Positions 60,707 through 64,000 of a DNA stretch of 64,000 nucleotides are shown piece after piece; the first letter of the stretch is position 1; every line of letters begins with the position of its first letter. The notes beneath the pieces are model-generated. The model did no database searches, was not told the origin of the DNA, and was given only the letters and a program-made list of their open reading frames with translations. Origin of the DNA: Prevotella sp. GTDB taxonomy: Bacteria; Bacteroidota; Bacteroidia; Bacteroidales; Bacteroidaceae. The position numbers were made by a program, and so were the translations under genes. The stretch lies in the NCBI GenBank assembly GCA_017645905.1, contig JAGCNO010000027.1:1-64000 (forward strand), read 5' to 3'.

Positions 60707-61732
60707 ATGACAAAAGTTGCAATTAACGGCTTCGGCCGTATCGGTCGCCTCGCATTCCGTCAGATGTTCGAGGCTGAAGGTTATGAAGTAGTAGCAATCA
60801 ACGACCTGACCAGCCCGAAGATGCTGGCTCACCTGCTGAAGTATGACACCGCTCAGGGCGGTTTCTGCGGCAAGTTCGGTGAGGGCAAGCACACTGTGGA
60901 CTGCACCGACAACTCCATCATCGTCGATGGCAAGGAGATTACCATCTACGCTGTTCCCAACGCTGCTGAGCTGCCTTGGGGCGAGCTGGGTGTTGACGTC
61001 GTTCTGGAGTGCACAGGTTTCTACACTTCTAAGGAGAAGTCAATGGCTCACATCAAGGCTGGTGCCAAGAAGGTTGTGATCTCTGCTCCTGCCGGCAACG
61101 ACCTGCCCACCATCGTTTACAACGTTAACCACAAGACACTGACTCCTGCTGATACTGTTATCTCAGCTGCTTCTTGCACCACGAACTGTCTGGCTCCCAT
61201 GACCAAGGCTCTGAATGACTTCGCTCCCATCCAGAGCGGTATCATGACCACCGTTCACGCCTACACTGGCGACCAGATGATTCTCGACGGTCCTCAGCGC
61301 AAGGGTGATGTTCAGCGTGCCCGTGCCGGTGCCCAGAACATCGTTCCTAACTCAACTGGTGCTGCCAAGGCTATCGGTCTCGTTATCCCCGAGCTGAACG
61401 GTAAGCTGATTGGTGCTGCACAGCGCGTTCCGACACCCACAGGTTCTACCACTATCCTGCACGCTGTTGTGAAGGGTGAGGTGACTGTTGAGGGCATCAA
61501 CGCCGCCATGAAGGCTGCTACCAACGAGTCGTTCGGTTACACCGAGGAGAAGCTTGTCTCGAGCGACATCATCGGCATGAAGTTCGGTTCACTCTTCGAT
61601 GCTAACCAGACTATGGTCAGCAAGATTGGTGACGGCAACTCACTCGTACAGGTTGTGAGCTGGTACGACAACGAGAACAGCTACACTTCACAGATGGTCC
61701 GCACCATCAAGTACCTCGCCGAGCTGAAGTAA
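60707..61732 (+). CDS. gapA: Glyceraldehyde-3-phosphate dehydrogenase
   Basis: 341 residues. Glycolytic oxidation of glyceraldehyde 3-phosphate with NAD and phosphate. Seen: [17 protein letters not shown], the catalytic SCTTNCLAP with Cys157, the [12 protein letters not shown] segment and [17 protein letters not shown]. Codon choice is visibly more uniform (GCT, GGT, AAG, AAC) than in neighbours, fitting a highly expressed gene. Followed by a terminator. Confidence 0.98.
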   Translation: MTKVAINGFGRIGRLAFRQMFEAEGYEVVAINDLTSPKMLAHLLKYDTAQGGFCGKFGEGKHTVDCTDNSIIVDGKEITIYAVPNAAELPWGELGVDVVLECTGFYTSKEKSMAHIKAGAKKVVISAPAGNDLPTIVYNVNHKTLTPADTVISAASCTTNCLAPMTKALNDFAPIQSGIMTTVHAYTGDQMILDGPQRKGDVQRARAGAQNIVPNSTGAAKAIGLVIPELNGKLIGAAQRVPTPTGSTTILHAVVKGEVTVEGINAAMKAATNESFGYTEEKLVSSDIIGMKFGSLFDANQTMVSKIGDGNSLVQVVSWYDNENSYTSQMVRTIKYLAELK

Positions 61733-61757
61733 GAGTTAAGTTTCGGAAAAGTAAGAA

Positions 61758-61796
61758 AGACCGTCTGGAGACATTACTCCGGGCGGTCTCTTTTTT
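61758..61796 (+). terminator. gapA terminator
   Basis: AGACCG (61758-61763) with CGGTCT (61784-61789), inner GGAG/CTCC, then TTTTTT at 61791-61796. It overlaps the last codons of the convergent GH78-like gene, whose RDRPE tail is read from the stem. Confidence 0.75.
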
Positions 61797-63813
61797 GTAG
61801 GAGTGTTACTGTTTTGTTCGCTGGTATGTTGATGCTCTTGCCACCGACGATGAGGCGTCCCTGGCCTCCGTCGCTGTGTACCGTTACCGAGGTCTTGTCC
61901 ATCCTTACATGAATCTTGCCGAAGGGCGTGGGCACATCACCTTCCATCCACTCCAGGCCGGCAAGCTCGGGACGCACCTCGTATTCCTCATAGCCGGGCT
62001 TCACGGGACGCACGCCGAGAAAGTATTTACCTATTATATATATAGGAGAGGCGCCCCAGGCATGGCAAAGGCTCTTGCCGTAGGGTCGGCCATACATGGC
62101 CAGGTGCTCCGTGCCCTGCTCCTCGGGATTGTACTTCTCCCAAAAGGTGGTGGCCCCAAGGCGAAGCATGCCACCCCAGTAGGACTTCATCTCGGAGAGC
62201 ACATGGTCTTGAAGACCCATCTGGCAGAGGGCCTCCAGCTCGTAGAAGCGCATATAAGGCGTGGTGATGGCAGGGACGGCGGGGTTGAGCAGCACGTTTT
62301 GGGCAATAGGTGGTTTCTCGCTCTCATCGGCGAAGTCATAGATAATGGCGAAGATGTTGGGAAACTTGGTGACCTGGGCGTTGAGCTGTCCGTCCTCAAG
62401 GGCGTGGAGGTAAGTATTGCAGGGGTTACTCCAGAACAGCGTTTTGGTCTTTTCATGGAGAGCGTTGGCAAGAGCGGCGTAGTCCTTTCCGTTTGTTGAA
62501 GAGAGAAGGCGGGCACAGAGGACCATGGTCTCAAGGGCTTTCCAGAAGAGGATTTGCTCAAAAGCCAGAGCGCCGCGCTTGTGCATAGGGAAGTCTACCC
62601 AGTCGACAAAAATCCAGTCGTCGGGCTTGCCCTCGGCCATGCCGTCGGCGTTAGTGCGTGAGAGCACGTAATCCATGAGGGTAACCATCTTCGGCCACAT
62701 CTCTCGGATGAAGTCGCGGTCGCCGGTGTAGGCGTAGTAGTCAGCAATGGACTTGAACCAATAGAAGGTGTAGTCCATGATGGTGTTTACATGAGCGGTG
62801 ACGGGGTCTTTGCCTCGGAGCTGTCGGATGGTGCGCTTTACGCACTCGGTGTCAAAGCGCAAGTAGTAGTTCATCAGGTAGCTCTGTATGGCGTCGCCGC
62901 TCCAGGTCCAGCGGTCGCGCTTAATGCCGTCGCAGAAGAACTCACGGGTGGTGAGGTCGAGGGTGTAAGCAGACACTTCCCAAATCTTGTTTAGTTCATC
63001 GTCACTGCAGCGGAAGGTGCCGCTCCTCTTCAGGTCAAAAGGTGCGTACTCGAAATCTATAGTCACGTCGTCGTAGCTGGCACCGTCCTCCTTCACAACT
63101 AAGACAAAGCGGAAAGCCTTGCTACCCGGCGTTTCACCTACATGCAGGATATCAAGTGTCTCGCAGTGGCCGGTGTCGAGGGCTTCCTCTCGGCTCTCGC
63201 CATAGTAGACACGCAGCATACCCTCGCCACGCAAACCGTGGAAATGAAGATATCCAAAGGTCTCCTGGCCGAAGTCATAGAGAACAGCATTGGTTCCTAC
63301 AGACTCACAACATACGGGAGTTAGGGACTTCGTGGGGAGGCGGAACTGTGAAGGCGGCGTGACATGACTGTCAGAACCATGCCCCACTGGCACGTAGATG
63401 CCTGAACCATGAGCAACGCCCAGCTCGTCAATCCAGATTTTGTCCTCGTAGGTCACCTCCCAGCTCGCATCGGTCTTTATCGTAGGCCCGTCGATGAAAA
63501 GGGCTGGCGGCGTGGACTGGTTCCAGACCTTTAGAGCCAGACTATGCTTGCCGGAGGGGAGGGTAACGGTGCGAAGTCCTCCTTGCAGTTTCCCGTCAAT
63601 GCTTAGGTTGAACTGTCCCTCGACGGCAATGCTGACGGTCTCCGGCTCGAAGAGTTCGATGTCGCGGATGAAGACTACGGTGGGCCAATGGCTGTCCTGC
63701 TTCCAGAAGGGTGGAAACATTGCGCCGCGCTCCGTACGACGGTTATTGAACTTGTTGCCCAGCCATATCTCAAAGTCGCCGGGATACCATATCCATGTTG
63801 CTCGTTTTTCCAT
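61774..63813 (-). CDS. Alpha-L-rhamnosidase-like protein (GH78)
   Basis: 679 residues from ATG 63813. An N-terminal beta-sandwich and a central (alpha/alpha)6 barrel with the family's DGIKRDRWTWSGDA segment (near 317, acidic residues of the active site) and FWEKYNPEEQGTEHL region, then a C-terminal beta domain. It would cleave terminal alpha-L-rhamnose. No signal peptide, so it probably acts in the cytoplasm on imported oligosaccharides. The promoter at 63835-63866 fixes the start; the longer frame to 63837 is excluded. Confidence 0.87.
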   Translation of the reverse strand: MEKRATWIWYPGDFEIWLGNKFNNRRTERGAMFPPFWKQDSHWPTVVFIRDIELFEPETVSIAVEGQFNLSIDGKLQGGLRTVTLPSGKHSLALKVWNQSTPPALFIDGPTIKTDASWEVTYEDKIWIDELGVAHGSGIYVPVGHGSDSHVTPPSQFRLPTKSLTPVCCESVGTNAVLYDFGQETFGYLHFHGLRGEGMLRVYYGESREEALDTGHCETLDILHVGETPGSKAFRFVLVVKEDGASYDDVTIDFEYAPFDLKRSGTFRCSDDELNKIWEVSAYTLDLTTREFFCDGIKRDRWTWSGDAIQSYLMNYYLRFDTECVKRTIRQLRGKDPVTAHVNTIMDYTFYWFKSIADYYAYTGDRDFIREMWPKMVTLMDYVLSRTNADGMAEGKPDDWIFVDWVDFPMHKRGALAFEQILFWKALETMVLCARLLSSTNGKDYAALANALHEKTKTLFWSNPCNTYLHALEDGQLNAQVTKFPNIFAIIYDFADESEKPPIAQNVLLNPAVPAITTPYMRFYELEALCQMGLQDHVLSEMKSYWGGMLRLGATTFWEKYNPEEQGTEHLAMYGRPYGKSLCHAWGASPIYIIGKYFLGVRPVKPGYEEYEVRPELAGLEWMEGDVPTPFGKIHVRMDKTSVTVHSDGGQGRLIVGGKSINIPANKTVTLLQKRDRPE

Positions 63814-63834
63814 TGTTACGGCGTTTTTCCTGCC

Positions 63835-63866
63835 CAAAGGTAGGTAAAAGAAAGGGAACGGACAAA
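63835..63866 (-). promoter_or_regulatory. GH78 gene promoter
   Basis: Minus-strand TACCTTTG (63835-63842) and TTTG (63863-63866), 20-bp spacer; leader about 15 nt. Confidence 0.75.
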
Positions 63867-63918
63867 GAATTAATGGTATTTAATATTTCGGGAAGAAATG
63901 TAAAAGTTTGTCAAATAA

Positions 63919-63949
63919 TTTGGGAATTCATATTTTTTGTATACCTTTG
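63919..63949 (+). promoter_or_regulatory. Plus-strand promoter for a gene right of the window
   Basis: TTTG 63919-63922, 19-bp spacer, TACCTTTG 63942-63949. Only ~50 nt of transcript lie in the window and no start codon with an open frame is seen before base 64000. Confidence 0.6.
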
Positions 63950-64000
63950 CATCGCCTTTCCAAGGTTTGAGAAAATCAGGATGGGTAATAGTTAAGTCTA

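Noticed and set aside
1..64000. tRNA, rRNA, riboswitch, insertion sequence or prophage genes
   Set aside because: I looked for cloverleaf-like segments, conserved rRNA stretches, known aptamer cores and transposase/integrase motifs in the gaps and found none I could support.

Overview
The window is a piece of a Bacteroidota chromosome, most likely Prevotellaceae (Prevotella sensu lato) from a gut or rumen. The evidence is the promoter grammar (TTTG at -33, 19-21 bp, then TAnnTTTG) seen upstream of many genes, three secreted proteins with type IX secretion (T9SS) C-terminal sorting tails, three with dockerin-like tails, a TonB-dependent receptor, a DUF4254/GT9 pair, PreA, a DPP IV-type S9 peptidase and DUF4465. 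No rRNA, tRNA, CRISPR, phage or transposase gene was recognised. Most of the DNA is on the minus strand.

Layout. 1-5161 (minus): conserved hypothetical, rpoN, a PAP2-like membrane protein and a P-type Ca2+ ATPase that runs off the left edge. 5556-7532 (+): gyrB, facing pyridoxamine kinase and a truncated YghZ-type aldo/keto reductase. 9555-11505 (+): DUF4254, a GT9 glycosyltransferase and rubredoxin. 11634-15380 (minus): PreA, methionine sulfoxide reductase MsrC and a CotH-family lipoprotein. 15563-22118: a REP cluster, two small secreted proteins, a TPR regulator-like lipoprotein, DUF2461, Dcp (M3) peptidase and a small tyrosine phosphatase. 22128-29205: three secreted dockerin-tailed proteins, two sharing a beta-helix module, followed by a YafQ-type toxin-antitoxin pair. 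30404-41112: a T9SS protein and a 3185-residue LamG giant. 42044-48336: TonB receptor (+), DPP IV and a THUMP methyltransferase (minus). 48463-54876: SlyD, AroC (+), Asd (minus), a CPA2 antiporter and LolD (+), DUF554 (minus). 55014-60529 (minus): a CDP-alcohol phosphatidyltransferase translationally coupled to a secreted DUF4465 protein, then PgpA and MscL. 60707-63813: GAPDH (+) and a cytoplasmic GH78-like enzyme (minus).

The most unusual content is repetitive and mostly non-coding. (1) A repeat unit with core GAAAGAACGGCTNNTTC and an exact 22-bp period forms arrays of 3-5 units at eight intergenic loci, plus a variant at a ninth. (2) Two diverged copies of a ~500-nt structured element (29909-30398 and 41348-41868) flank the giant secreted gene pair in direct orientation; each carries a 22-bp array that flips orientation around a pivot unit, and a twin hairpin with compensatory base changes. 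(3) REP-like palindromes and simple tandem repeats have entered coding sequences in frame: the Ca2+ ATPase (three sites), DPP IV, Dcp, chorismate synthase, a beta-helix protein and the LamG giant. Uninterrupted paralogous modules in the neighbouring gene show what one of these proteins looked like without the insert. (4) Several gene ends (AKR, PdxY start, S74-like protein, LolD, DUF554, DPP IV, THUMP methyltransferase) lie inside such repeats, so repeat turnover appears to be trimming and extending proteins here.

Functional themes are surface protein export (T9SS and dockerin-tailed proteins), peptide breakdown (Dcp, DPP IV), phospholipid synthesis (PgpA, CDP-alcohol transferase) and housekeeping. 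All functional calls are by recognition of motifs; no database search was possible.
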